DNA of 64,000 nucleotides from Chloroflexota bacterium (GTDB lineage Bacteria; Chloroflexota; UBA11872), in NCBI GenBank assembly GCA_022820025.1, contig JAJEGF010000087.1:62001-126000 (forward strand), read 5' to 3'. Positions within the stretch are counted from its first letter, which is position 1, and each line of letters opens with the position of its first letter. Positions 40,627-50,151 of this stretch are shown here, piece by piece. The position numbers were made by a program, and so were the translations under genes. The notes under the pieces are model-generated. The model was given only the letters and a program-made list of their open reading frames with translations, searched no databases and had not been told where the DNA came from.

Positions 40627-43236
40627 ATGACGGCCGGAGTGTCTCCGTCGAGTCAACGAACCGGGCTCTGGATCTGGTGCCAGGGCGACCCCAAGCCCTA
40701 CCACTGCTACCTGTACGCCCGCCGCTCACTTGCGCTCGCCCGGCAGCCCGGCCGGGCGCGCGTATATATCACGGCATCGGATCGCTACGTCTTGTATGTC
40801 AACGGGGCCTACGTGGGCCGCGGCCCGGCGCGCAGCGATCCCAGGCGCAAGAGCTACGACACGCACGACGTGGCCTCCAGGCTCCGTTCCGGCGCAAACG
40901 TCATCGCGGTCCGCGCCTACCACTACGGCGCGGCGGCCCAGGGCGAGGGCTGGCACTCGCAAAGCGGCAACTCCTACACCGTGGGCGAACGCGCCGGGCT
41001 CTGGGCGGAACTGGAGATCACACGCCCGGACGGCACGTCCGAGGTGATTGGCACTGATTCCCGCTGGAAACTGCGACCGGCCACGGCCTGGAATCGGGAC
41101 GTGCCACCGCTCGAGGGAACCTTCGGCAGCCCCGAGGTCTACGACGCCAGCGCCGACCCGCCGGACTGGATGCGGGTGGAATTCGACGACTCGGGCTGGT
41201 CCCCGGCCTGGGAGATTCCACCCCGCGAGTTGGACTGGTTCCTGCTGGAACCGCGTTCGACGCCGCTGCTGCGAGAGCGCGAGGTATTACCCACCCGGTT
41301 GGTGACGTTCGGCGAGGTGATCGACTTGGAACCACCCGCGTTCGCCTACTCGCCGCCCACGCGACACCGGCGCCGAGCACGGCTGGACGTGGCGCGCCTC
41401 CTGGCCGCCGAGCCCCGGCTTCCCCTGGAACACTCGCGTGCCGAGCGGCCGGAAGCCGTCCTCACCGGCGACGCGAGCGCCGCCGTATTCCAGGGCGCCA
41501 TCGTCTCCGGGCACGGCATCCGCCAGCCCTTCCTGGTGCTTGACTTCGGTCGCCAGATCTTTGGCTTTCCGCGCATACGGCTGGACGCCCCGGCCGGCGC
41601 GAAGCTGGACCTGACCTACGACCAGCTCCTGGTCGACAACCGGGTGCCGTCCAGGCTCCCAGTTGCTGACCGCTACCTGACCCGCGCCGGTGAGCAAGTC
41701 TGGGAGGTGGCGGCCTATCGCCAGTTCCGCTACCTGCATCTCACCGTCCGCAGCCCCGACATCCCGGTCCGCATCCGCGGCATCTCGCTCAACTCGTACG
41801 AGTACCTGGCCGAGCGGCGCGGCGCATTCGCCTGCGCCGATCCTCTCCTCACCAGGCTGTGGACGGCCTGCGCCGATACCGTCTATCTGAACATGGAGGA
41901 CACGTTGACCGGCGACGCCTGGCGCGAGCGCGCGCAATGGGCCGGCGGCGACCCGCGGCATGGCATCCCGGGCATGTACCTCGCCTACGGCGACCTGCCG
42001 CTGGCCGACCGGCTGCTGCGCACCTTTCCCGCCACGGATCGGGGGGACGGCAGGCTGGAAATCACCTTTCCGCCGGCCCGGATCGATCCACGCATCTTCA
42101 TCCCCCAGCACCTGCTGGCCTGGAGCCTGAACGTTCGAGAGCATTACCTCTTTACGGGGCGTCGCGGCGTTGCGGAAGACCTGTACCCCAGCGTTCAGCG
42201 GCAGATCGACTGGTACGAACCGTACCGGGATCGTCTGGGCCTGCTGCGCGGCCTGCCCGGATGGAACTGGCTGGACTGGGCGCCCGTGGACCTGCGAGGC
42301 GCCAACCTGGCCACCAACAACTTTTACGCCATTGGCCTGGAGGCTGCCGCCTGGCTGGCCGAGCAGCTTGATCGGCCAGCCGACGCGTGCCGCTGGAACG
42401 ACATCGCTCAATCGGTTCGGTCACAGATTTGCCGCGTGTTCTGGAACCCCGAGCGCGGCCTGTACGAAGACAGCCACCACCACGGGGAGTTGACCGGACT
42501 CGCCAGCGAACACGGCAACGCGCTTGCCCTGATCCACGGCGTAGCGACCTCCAAGCAGGCCAAACGGATCGCTGCCATGCTCAGCGCCCGGGATCCGTCG
42601 CTGGCGCCCGCAAGTCCCGCGTACTTCGGCGACGTGCTGACCGCGCTGCTGCGCATCGGGCTGTCGACGCAGGCGCTGAACGGGGTCCGTGAGCGCTTTC
42701 GCCCCATGCTCGAACTTATGGACAACCCCACGGTCTGGGAAGCGTGGGGCCCGTTTCTGTCGCATCACGACCCCATCACCTCTGACGAGCAGGTGGCCAC
42801 GCGCCACCAGATGCGTCGGGCCGCCCCACGCAGCCTTGCCCATGTAAGCGCAGTGGGAGCCGGCGTGGCGCTTACGACCGACCTCCTGGGCGTGACCCCA
42901 ACCGGTCCGGGGTTTCAGACTTGCCGCATTCGCCCGCACCCCGGCGTGATGGATTGGGCCAACGGTTCGGTTCCCACGCCCCACGGCGACCTGAGAGCGT
43001 CTTGGAAACGAACCGACACCGGCTTGGCGCTCACCGCCGAACTCCCTGACGGCGTGGTGGCTGACGTGACGCTGGATCGGGACGCGGAACGGCCGCAGAC
43101 GCTGGTCGTCAAGGACCGGATCCACGACCTCCAGAACCCTGACACCGACGTGCAAACAACCCCCGATACCGTCACCGTGCGGCTGTCACATGGCGAACAC
43201 CGGATCGAACTCAGGTGGGGAGATGGAGGCGGCTAG
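40627..43236 (+). CDS. Alpha-L-rhamnosidase, GH78-like
   Basis: 869 aa from ATG 40627, which has GGAGG seven bases upstream; ATG 40573 lacks one. The N-terminal beta domain (about 1-120, ITASDRYVLYVNGAYVGRGP) is the Bac_rhamnosid N module. FGRQIFGFPRIRL marks the next beta domain. The (alpha/alpha)6 barrel begins near 400 with TLTGDAWRERAQWAGGDPRH, in the place of the GH78 catalytic-acid loop, and continues through NWLDWAPVDLRG. A C-terminal beta domain ends the protein. Cleaves terminal rhamnose from glycans or glycosides. No signal peptide, so intracellular use of imported oligosaccharides is likely. Confidence 0.83.
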   Translation: MTAGVSPSSQRTGLWIWCQGDPKPYHCYLYARRSLALARQPGRARVYITASDRYVLYVNGAYVGRGPARSDPRRKSYDTHDVASRLRSGANVIAVRAYHYGAAAQGEGWHSQSGNSYTVGERAGLWAELEITRPDGTSEVIGTDSRWKLRPATAWNRDVPPLEGTFGSPEVYDASADPPDWMRVEFDDSGWSPAWEIPPRELDWFLLEPRSTPLLREREVLPTRLVTFGEVIDLEPPAFAYSPPTRHRRRARLDVARLLAAEPRLPLEHSRAERPEAVLTGDASAAVFQGAIVSGHGIRQPFLVLDFGRQIFGFPRIRLDAPAGAKLDLTYDQLLVDNRVPSRLPVADRYLTRAGEQVWEVAAYRQFRYLHLTVRSPDIPVRIRGISLNSYEYLAERRGAFACADPLLTRLWTACADTVYLNMEDTLTGDAWRERAQWAGGDPRHGIPGMYLAYGDLPLADRLLRTFPATDRGDGRLEITFPPARIDPRIFIPQHLLAWSLNVREHYLFTGRRGVAEDLYPSVQRQIDWYEPYRDRLGLLRGLPGWNWLDWAPVDLRGANLATNNFYAIGLEAAAWLAEQLDRPADACRWNDIAQSVRSQICRVFWNPERGLYEDSHHHGELTGLASEHGNALALIHGVATSKQAKRIAAMLSARDPSLAPASPAYFGDVLTALLRIGLSTQALNGVRERFRPMLELMDNPTVWEAWGPFLSHHDPITSDEQVATRHQMRRAAPRSLAHVSAVGAGVALTTDLLGVTPTGPGFQTCRIRPHPGVMDWANGSVPTPHGDLRASWKRTDTGLALTAELPDGVVADVTLDRDAERPQTLVVKDRIHDLQNPDTDVQTTPDTVTVRLSHGEHRIELRWGDGGG

Positions 43237-43369
43237 CGCCGGCCAGCGAGGGTGAGGCGGGCAGTGCTCGCGTCGCGTGAGATGGCTCACGCCGTCTGAC
43301 TATCGGCAGGCAACAGCCGCCTCGCGTGTGACGATCTACCGAGCGGCACGTCGCGACGGTCGAGATTCG

Positions 43370-45709
43370 GTGAAATACAGACTCGTCGGCGGTCTGGTTC
43401 TGGTTTCGGCAGCCAGTTTGCTGTTTGAGATCGCGCTCACGCGTGTGTACGCAATTGCGCAGGGTCACCACTTCGCCTTCGTCGCCATTGCCATGGCCCT
43501 GCTGGGAATCGGAGCCGCCGGCACGTTGACGGCAACCTCCAGGCGCGTGGCTGCAGCATCCCCGACCACGGCAATCAGTTGGGCGGGCGCATTGTTCGCC
43601 CTCACCGCCGTCGGCGCCTATGTCACGGCCGACCGAATCCCACTCGACACCTACCGGATAGGCGCGGACGCCAGCCAACTGTTCTGGCTGGCCCTCTTCT
43701 TCATCGTGGCTGCAGTGCCGTTCACCTGCGCCGGGGTGGCCGTTGTCGCCGCTCTTCGTCATAGCCCGGCGGGCGCAGGTACGACGTACGGCGCGAGCCT
43801 GGCCGGTTCGGCTGTCGGCGCGGCCCTGGCCGTGCCGCTGCTAGCCCTTGTCGGATCGGCCGCGACAATTCTGCTGGCCGCCACGCTGGCTGTAGTCGCG
43901 CCGGTAATCGTCGCTCCCCGGCTACCGGCCCTCGGAGCCGGAGTGTTAGCGACCACCCTATTCGTTTCGGCCATCGTCATCGCGCCCGCCGGCCCGCGAG
44001 TCTCCGTCCATTCGCAGCTCGCTCAGGCCTTGCAACGTCCCGATGCCAGCAGACTCGACACCAGGCTCTCCGCCAACTCGCGCGTGGACATCCTCGAAAA
44101 CGCCGGGTTCCGCACGGCCACGGGCCTGAGCCTGAACTTCGCGGGATCCGTCCCGCGGCCCCGCCTTGGCTTGACGGTCGACGGCGGAAACGCTGCGGCG
44201 CTGGACGTCCCGCCGACCGAAGCCCTGGACCACGTTCCGCTCGCGCACGCCGTCGATCTGCGACCGGTCGCTTCGGCCTTGCTGCTCGATCCTATTGGCG
44301 CATTCGACGCTGCCGTCCTGCTTCGATCCGGCATCGACCAAGTCGACCTTGTCCAACCCGACGCCGCGCTGCGCGAAGCCTGGCGATCCTCAGGCGACGC
44401 CACCGTCCTCAACGACAGCAACATCCGTGTCCTGAGTCACGGCGTCCGCTCGGCTCTGCGGTCCGCCGCCGGCTACGACCTGGTGATCTGGCCACTCCGC
44501 GAGTCCTTCCAGGGCGTCGCCGCCGGAACCTTTGGCCTGCGCGAGACCTACGCACTGACCCGCAATGCCCTCGCGGATGGCTGGCGCGCGCTCGGTTCCG
44601 GCGGCCGCCTTGTCGTCACCCGCTGGCTGCAAGCCACTCCCTCCGAGTCCGTCCGCATGTGGGCATCCCTGCTCGATGCCCTCCGGCTGTCAGGCGTATC
44701 CGACCCAGCCAAACACGTCCTGGCCTGGCGCTCGCTGGAAGTCGTCACCATGGTCGCCTCGCCGACGCCCTTTACAGCCGCGGAGCGTCAGGCGCTTTCA
44801 GACGGCCTGGAGCGCGACGGTTTCGACTGGATGTTTCACGTGAAACTTCTCGAATCGGACTCCAACCGCTTCAACCGTCTGCCCGACACGTCGCTCTACC
44901 AGGCCTTCCAGGCAGTGGTTCGCGGCGACCCAATCCTGGAGACCTGGGCGCCCGTGACCGACGACCGCCCCTACTTCTTCCACTACTTCGACTGGACCCA
45001 GTGGCGCGAAGTCCTGTCCACCACCGGCCGCACCTGGCAACCCTTCGGCGGCGCCGGCTTCCTGGTCCTTGTTCCGCTGGCGGCGGCTGCCACCGGCGCA
45101 GCCGTGCTCACGATGGTCGCACCACTCATAGGCCGCCGACGTGGTGGCGCGGCCCGCGTCGGGCTACGCCGCCTTGTCTACGTCGCTGCTGTTGGCGTCG
45201 CCTTCACCGCAACCCAGATCGCCCTGCTGCAGCGCCTCATCCTGGTGCTCGACGCCCCCACGGTCGCCTTTGCCACCGGCATCGCCGCCATGCTTGCGTG
45301 GGCCGGTCTGGGCAGCCTGTCGTCTCGCTGGTGGCGCCCGTCGCCGGACTCGGCCGCCGGCATGGCCGCCCTGAGCGTCTTCGTTCTGGGCGGGCTGCTC
45401 CTAGCGGCGCCTGAGACCCTGGGCGCGCCCCTGTCCGTGCGCGTGGGCGTTGGCGTCCTGGCGGCCTCGCCCTCGCTGGCGCTCGGCGCCGTCATGCCGT
45501 CCGCCATCCGTGCCCTAGCCGATGATCGCGCCGCCATCTCCTGGGCCTGGGCCGTAAACGGCACGGCATCGGTTGCCGCCGCGTTCGTGGCCGCCATCCT
45601 GATCGTGTCCATCGGCTTTGCCTGGACGCTGCTGGGCGCGGCTCTCGTCTACGCCGCGGCCGTACCGCTCTGGCGCACTAGGGATCCTCGGCCGACATCT
45701 CCCCGGTAA
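43370..45709 (+). CDS. Polytopic membrane protein with spermidine-synthase-like domain
   Basis: About 779 aa from GTG 43370; GTG 43328 or ATG 43277 would give longer forms. Several N-terminal helices (LVSAASLLFEIALTRVYAIA, ALLGIGAAGTL) are followed by a central soluble domain (about 220-560). A C-terminal bundle of seven or more helices follows (ALGAVMPSAIRAL). The layout is that of membrane-embedded spermine/spermidine-synthase-like proteins. The SAM-binding Gly-rich loop is replaced by ALLLDPIGAFDAAVLL, so aminopropyl transfer is doubtful. Its 3' end overlaps the convergent PCMT gene by 32 bases. Confidence 0.65.
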   Translation: MKYRLVGGLVLVSAASLLFEIALTRVYAIAQGHHFAFVAIAMALLGIGAAGTLTATSRRVAAASPTTAISWAGALFALTAVGAYVTADRIPLDTYRIGADASQLFWLALFFIVAAVPFTCAGVAVVAALRHSPAGAGTTYGASLAGSAVGAALAVPLLALVGSAATILLAATLAVVAPVIVAPRLPALGAGVLATTLFVSAIVIAPAGPRVSVHSQLAQALQRPDASRLDTRLSANSRVDILENAGFRTATGLSLNFAGSVPRPRLGLTVDGGNAAALDVPPTEALDHVPLAHAVDLRPVASALLLDPIGAFDAAVLLRSGIDQVDLVQPDAALREAWRSSGDATVLNDSNIRVLSHGVRSALRSAAGYDLVIWPLRESFQGVAAGTFGLRETYALTRNALADGWRALGSGGRLVVTRWLQATPSESVRMWASLLDALRLSGVSDPAKHVLAWRSLEVVTMVASPTPFTAAERQALSDGLERDGFDWMFHVKLLESDSNRFNRLPDTSLYQAFQAVVRGDPILETWAPVTDDRPYFFHYFDWTQWREVLSTTGRTWQPFGGAGFLVLVPLAAAATGAAVLTMVAPLIGRRRGGAARVGLRRLVYVAAVGVAFTATQIALLQRLILVLDAPTVAFATGIAAMLAWAGLGSLSSRWWRPSPDSAAGMAALSVFVLGGLLLAAPETLGAPLSVRVGVGVLAASPSLALGAVMPSAIRALADDRAAISWAWAVNGTASVAAAFVAAILIVSIGFAWTLLGAALVYAAAVPLWRTRDPRPTSPR

Positions 45710-46439
45710 GCGGAACGAACCGCACCAGCCCCAGGTTCTCGGCTACCACCCCATCCCCCGTCTGCTCGATCATCCAGAGCGTCTGATAGAACCCCGGCGG
45801 ACCCACCGGCACGATCATCCGCCCGCCTTCCTTGAGCTGACGAATCAAGGGCTGTGGCACGTGGTCGGGCGCGGCCGTCACGATGATGCCGTCGAAGGGC
45901 GCCTCGTCCTCCCATCCGAAATACCCGTCGTCGGTTCGTTGATAAATGTCCTCATATCCAGCGTTCAGCAGGTTCTCCTCCGACCACTCCGCCAACGCTG
46001 GAATGATCTCCACGCTGTAGACCCTGACCCCCATCTCCGCCAGCACCGCCGCTTGGTACCCCGATCCAGTTCCAATCTCCAGCACCCGATCTCCCGGCGA
46101 AATCCCCAGCGCCTCCGTCATCATCGCCACGATCAGCGGCTGCGAAATCGTCTGTCCCTCGCCGATCGGTAGCGGCCGGTTCTCATACGCCTCGTCCACG
46201 TTTTCCGGACGCACAAACCGGTGCCGATCCACGCGTTCCACCGCCGCCAGCACCGGCTCCGAAATCTCCCGATCCGACGCCCGGATTTCAGCCATGAGCT
46301 GCGAACGTCGCACAGCAAAGACGCTGGCGTCACCGCCATCAACACCTGGCGTTCTACTAGTCGAAGGCCCACAGGCCAGAGTCACCAGCACCGCGACCCA
46401 AACACCGCACGTCAGAATGAACGCGCCGGCTCGGCCCAT
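45678..46439 (-). CDS. Protein-L-isoaspartate O-methyltransferase with lipoprotein signal
   Basis: 253 aa from ATG 46439, with GGGAG six bases upstream. The N-terminus MGRAGAFILTCGVWVAVLVT then LAC reads as a lipoprotein signal with Cys23, followed by a Ser/Gly-rich linker and the full PCMT domain (EGQTISQPLIVAMMTEAL, VLEIGTGSGYQAAVLAEMG, PQPLIRQLKEGGRMIVPVG). It is closely similar to the cytoplasmic copy about 5 kb away. An enzyme needing S-adenosylmethionine outside the cytoplasm is odd. Either the signal acts as a membrane anchor facing in, or a periplasmic role exists. Confidence 0.8.
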   Translation of the reverse strand: MGRAGAFILTCGVWVAVLVTLACGPSTSRTPGVDGGDASVFAVRRSQLMAEIRASDREISEPVLAAVERVDRHRFVRPENVDEAYENRPLPIGEGQTISQPLIVAMMTEALGISPGDRVLEIGTGSGYQAAVLAEMGVRVYSVEIIPALAEWSEENLLNAGYEDIYQRTDDGYFGWEDEAPFDGIIVTAAPDHVPQPLIRQLKEGGRMIVPVGPPGFYQTLWMIEQTGDGVVAENLGLVRFVPLTGEMSAEDP

Positions 46440-46803
46440 CCAACACTCCCAATTCCCGCTCGCGCGGCTGCGGTCGAGATGCCTCGCCCAACTCACGTGC
46501 CGTACTTTGCTTTCGACTTCACAGCCTCAAAGTGCCTCAGTGCAAGAATACGTGCCATGCCTGACTCGTCTCCCGACACGTACTTGGGTAGACAAAGTCC
46601 CGAAGCGGCCTGCAGCCTTGCAAAGGCTGCTCGGGACGACACGCCGCATCGCGGCAGTGCTACCCAAAGCAGGCTACGATCGCACACCGACCCACAATTG
46701 ACCCGCGCTACCAATTAATCGCGAGTCCCGAATATACAAGGACCAATCAATTCAGCGTTCAACACACGATCACTTCACGCGTCAATCAACGCTGTTTGTT
46801 GTA
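46440..46803. other. Divergent intergenic region with unusual upstream frame
   Basis: About 360 bases between the exported PCMT (minus) and the flippase (plus). The right part (46700-46800) is clearly more AT-rich than the surroundings. The flippase frame stays open back to a stop at 46699-46701 without any ATG or GTG, yet translates to plausible helix-leading residues (FTRQSTLFVVLTMAANV). I see no other gene, hairpin or convincing promoter, though TTGACA occurs at 46804-46809. Confidence 0.5.
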
Positions 46804-48018
46804 TTGACAATGGCTGCCAATGTACTGGCCTTTCTCTACCAGTTCGCAATGGCGCGCCTGCTTGAACCACGCCAATTCGCGGCCGTCCTTGCCATTATAT
46901 CCGCAATGGCCATTGTTGTCTTTCCTGCCAACGCCTTCCAGGCGGCCGTCGCCATCGGATCGGTTCGCATGACTGTGGACGGTAGATCGGATCATCTGGG
47001 CGCCTTCGCTGTACGCGCCGCAATTGGCGGCGGAGCGCCCTTAGCCGCTCTAGCCGCTGTAACATTTATTTTTCGAGAAGACGTGGGTCAGTTATTTGGT
47101 TTCGACGGAACTGCCGTCGTACTTTGGATGTGCGCGAGCCTGGTCATGTCGATGTGGCTCGCGGCCCATCGCGGTGTTCTCCAGGGCTCAGGCGCATTTA
47201 CGGCCCTGGGACTCGTTATCCTGGCTGAAGTTTCCATTCGACTGCTCTTTTCGATCACCTTGGTGATTAGCGGATTCGGAGTGGATGGAGCCACAGCCGG
47301 ATTCCCACTGGGAATCGGCGGTGCCCTAGCGCTCGGCGTGTGGATGCTGCGCCAGCGTTTTGGCGGAGGCTCGGGACTACGCGGCAACCTGTGGACGGCG
47401 CTGGCGCATGAGTCGCGCGCCGTGCCGGCAATGCTTGCCGTCTTTGGCGTGCAAGCCATTGACATCGTAATCGCAAACACCCGGCTTCAAGGCTCAGAGC
47501 TTCAAGCCTTTTCGGCGGCCACCCTTGCCGGCCGGATCGTGTTCTACGCCGGCTTCGTTGTCACCCTGCTCATTCTCCCACGCTATCGAAACATGTTTAT
47601 CACGCGTCGCCTTGAGAAAGCACTGGTTGCGGGCAGCTTTGGAACCATGACTCTTATCTGCACGGGTGGATTCGCGGCTGGCCTAGCCTTGCCCGAACTG
47701 ATACACGCGGTGCTCGTCGGGCCGAGTTATTTCATGGATACTCAACTCATGCAGACGTACATTCTCGGTTCGAGCTTGCTGACGTACGCTCTGTTTCTGA
47801 TATCAATCGTACTCGCGGCCGGATGGACTCGCATCGCCATGGTAATCGGGCCGATCGCACTGATACAGACGGCGCTCTACGTCTTTGCCGCCACAACTGG
47901 ACGGCAGTTTGCCCACGTCCTCGCCGTCTCTGCCGGTACCATGGTGCTAATACTCATCATCACAGTCGTGGCCCTATTGCGAACGAGGGTCTGGCGTGTG
48001 CACCAACGTCCTCCCTGA
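46804..48018 (+). CDS. Oligosaccharide flippase-like membrane protein (MOP superfamily)
   Basis: 404 aa as read from TTG 46804; ATG 46810 would remove two more residues. It has about 10-12 helices. NVLAFLYQFAMARLLEPRQF is the usual first helix and loop of Wzx-like polysaccharide flippases, and residues such as VLQGSGAFTALGLVILAEVS support this. With the visible start codons the first helix is shortened at its N-terminal end; a non-standard start upstream or a sequencing change would restore it. It probably flips lipid-linked glycans. Its 3' end overlaps the convergent glycosyltransferase by 45 bases. Base composition is lower in GC than neighbours. Confidence 0.65.
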   Translation: MTMAANVLAFLYQFAMARLLEPRQFAAVLAIISAMAIVVFPANAFQAAVAIGSVRMTVDGRSDHLGAFAVRAAIGGGAPLAALAAVTFIFREDVGQLFGFDGTAVVLWMCASLVMSMWLAAHRGVLQGSGAFTALGLVILAEVSIRLLFSITLVISGFGVDGATAGFPLGIGGALALGVWMLRQRFGGGSGLRGNLWTALAHESRAVPAMLAVFGVQAIDIVIANTRLQGSELQAFSAATLAGRIVFYAGFVVTLLILPRYRNMFITRRLEKALVAGSFGTMTLICTGGFAAGLALPELIHAVLVGPSYFMDTQLMQTYILGSSLLTYALFLISIVLAAGWTRIAMVIGPIALIQTALYVFAATTGRQFAHVLAVSAGTMVLILIITVVALLRTRVWRVHQRPP

Positions 48019-50151
48019 AACCCGCCCGGAGCTTAATCCCCCGGCAAGGAGACTCACGGCTAACCCGGCGGCAGCAAATGCCGCCGTCAACGTCTGATAG
48101 GACGTACCAGCTGAATCGCTGTGATTGTCGAATGGCAGATACGCCTGAAAGAGACTGGATCGGAACTCGATGAAGTTCCAATCGTCAGATTCAGGGCATA
48201 CTAAACATGGAAGATAAAACGGCGTTCTCCAAAGCTCCGGCGCATTCACGTATATCTGAGAAGTTAGTAGACTTCCGGTGTTATTTCCGTGAAAGTACTC
48301 CTCAGGCGTTCCGAGCAGATAGAGGCTTCCGGCACCCAAGTACACAGCCACAGCCACCGACGATAAACTTGCAACCAGCCTTGCTCTCATGCCCAGCCTA
48401 AGAGTCCTTGACGCGAATGCTAGTCCCAAGGCCACCATCACCGCAACGACTGGCATTGGATAGGCCGTGTGGCGCACAAACTCGCTAAGGTCCCCAGGTC
48501 GAATCGTGTTTTCGCCAAGTCCCATGGTCACAACTACGTTTATCACAGCTGCGATAGGAATCAATATCAACCCTGGATACTGATATGTCAGCGCAGCGGC
48601 TCCGAGGGCAAACAGCAAGATGATCGCACCAATAAGTATCGCGAAACGAATGTCATTCATGAGCACGACGCGCGAGGCGGCTCCCCAGGTTGTCGAACCG
48701 ATCACACCTGCGTTTGTGCCGAGATTGTCCAGCGAAAACGACTGGCTTGCCGTCGGCCACGGCCTGCCTAACCCGCTGTAGACGTAGACAACAAACGGAG
48801 CAACAACGGAAACCGCGGTGACGACAGCGAGACTGGTCACCGCCTTTCGAGTGGCGATCACAGCTCCGAGGAGGAACAGAACTGCATAGAGCGGTCCCTC
48901 GGGCCGCGTTGTGGCCACAAGTCCCGCGACTAATCCAAGTAGCAGAGCCCATCCACGCCGTTCGGGAGACTTGACGACGCGGCCAACGACCAGGATGGAG
49001 ATTGCCAGCAGCAGTATGAAAAGCGGATCGGGCTCAACCGCGCCCAGGCTGTATACCTGGATCAAAGGAAACACCACACTCAAAACCGCGACGACATAGG
49101 CGACCGTTCGGCTCACGTCGAACGCCCTGGCCGCTCCGAAGATTGCGAGGGGAAGGAACAGGTTCGCAACGAACAGCGGGGCAAGCGCAGCCGGATAGGT
49201 GTGCCCAAACAAGCCAAAGGAGATCAGAAGCGTCATGGGGAAGACCGGCAGGTCAGTTCGATTGCTGAAAAACAGGTAGGTGCCTTCCCAAGCCACAGAG
49301 TCCGCCACGAGCCAGAAGTGCAGAAGGTCGTCCATCGTGACAGCGGAATACGAAGCGGCTTGCAGAGCACCGATGAGGAGGAGGGAGAGAGGGATGACCG
49401 CGCGTACATTCATCCGTGCGGCGAGCCGGATGGCCTCAAGCGCCGAGGCGCCGGGCTCGCGGCGTTCCGCCAGGGCGAGCGCGACCGAAACTCCCACGAG
49501 CATCAGGGCAAGCAGTCCACCCAGTATTTGCGCTCCCGCGGATGTGGCCAGTTCGTGGCGCGGCGCCGCAGGAAAGCTCGCGATTACAGCCATGATCCCG
49601 GCCCCCAGGAGCGGAAGCGCGGACAGCGGAACTCGTCTGGGCACGCGGGTTTCGTGCCTTGAGGCCGACGCTCCCAGGAATCCGCCCGCAACGACGCCGG
49701 CGACCCAGCCCAGCGCAAGTGCCGAGGCTTCTGCACTCCCGCCCCCCAGGACGAGCCCCAATATCGACACACACGCTGCTCCCGTAAGTCCGCCGAGAGC
49801 ACCGGTCAACAGGAATCGTTGCGCCGACCCTGGCTGCTGAACGTAGACCAGAAGCGCCGCGTGCCCAGCGGCGAGCAGCATCCCCAGATTGGACGTCACG
49901 CCAAGAAAGTGCGTGACTTCGTCGGAGGCATACATGGCCACGACGACAACACCAGCCGGCGCCGTCGCCGCCAGGAGTCGGCCGCCGCGCAATTGCTCTC
50001 GGCGTCCGAGGTAGCCCAGCAGTCCCACGCCGACGGCCGCAGCCACGAACCAACTGACCGATGGAAGGCCGGTCGCGACACGGCCGCCTGCCAGAACCGC
50101 ACCGGTCAGAACGGCCGGTGCCGCCGAAAGACTAGATGTCGCTCGACGCAC
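47974..50151 (-). CDS. GT-C family (ArnT/GT39-like) membrane glycosyltransferase
   Basis: 725 aa, about 15 or more predicted helices. After seven N-terminal helices, the first external loop of the GT-C core has MDDLLHFWLVADSVAWEGTY, with acidic residues where the catalytic Asp/Glu of GT39/GT83 enzymes sits. FALGAAALTYQYPG and later helices complete the core. The C-terminal part is partly soluble. Probably transfers a sugar from a polyprenyl phosphate donor onto a surface glycan or lipid. GTG start overlapping the GT2 gene stop by 20 bases shows they are one unit, donor-lipid synthase plus user. Confidence 0.7.
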   Translation of the reverse strand: MRRATSSLSAAPAVLTGAVLAGGRVATGLPSVSWFVAAAVGVGLLGYLGRREQLRGGRLLAATAPAGVVVVAMYASDEVTHFLGVTSNLGMLLAAGHAALLVYVQQPGSAQRFLLTGALGGLTGAACVSILGLVLGGGSAEASALALGWVAGVVAGGFLGASASRHETRVPRRVPLSALPLLGAGIMAVIASFPAAPRHELATSAGAQILGGLLALMLVGVSVALALAERREPGASALEAIRLAARMNVRAVIPLSLLLIGALQAASYSAVTMDDLLHFWLVADSVAWEGTYLFFSNRTDLPVFPMTLLISFGLFGHTYPAALAPLFVANLFLPLAIFGAARAFDVSRTVAYVVAVLSVVFPLIQVYSLGAVEPDPLFILLLAISILVVGRVVKSPERRGWALLLGLVAGLVATTRPEGPLYAVLFLLGAVIATRKAVTSLAVVTAVSVVAPFVVYVYSGLGRPWPTASQSFSLDNLGTNAGVIGSTTWGAASRVVLMNDIRFAILIGAIILLFALGAAALTYQYPGLILIPIAAVINVVVTMGLGENTIRPGDLSEFVRHTAYPMPVVAVMVALGLAFASRTLRLGMRARLVASLSSVAVAVYLGAGSLYLLGTPEEYFHGNNTGSLLTSQIYVNAPELWRTPFYLPCLVCPESDDWNFIEFRSSLFQAYLPFDNHSDSAGTSYQTLTAAFAAAGLAVSLLAGGLSSGRVSGRTLVHTPDPRSQ

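Noticed and set aside
46493-46714. 73-codon minus-strand frame upstream of the exported methyltransferase
   Set aside because: No ribosome site or recognisable feature; Cys/Arg-rich translation.
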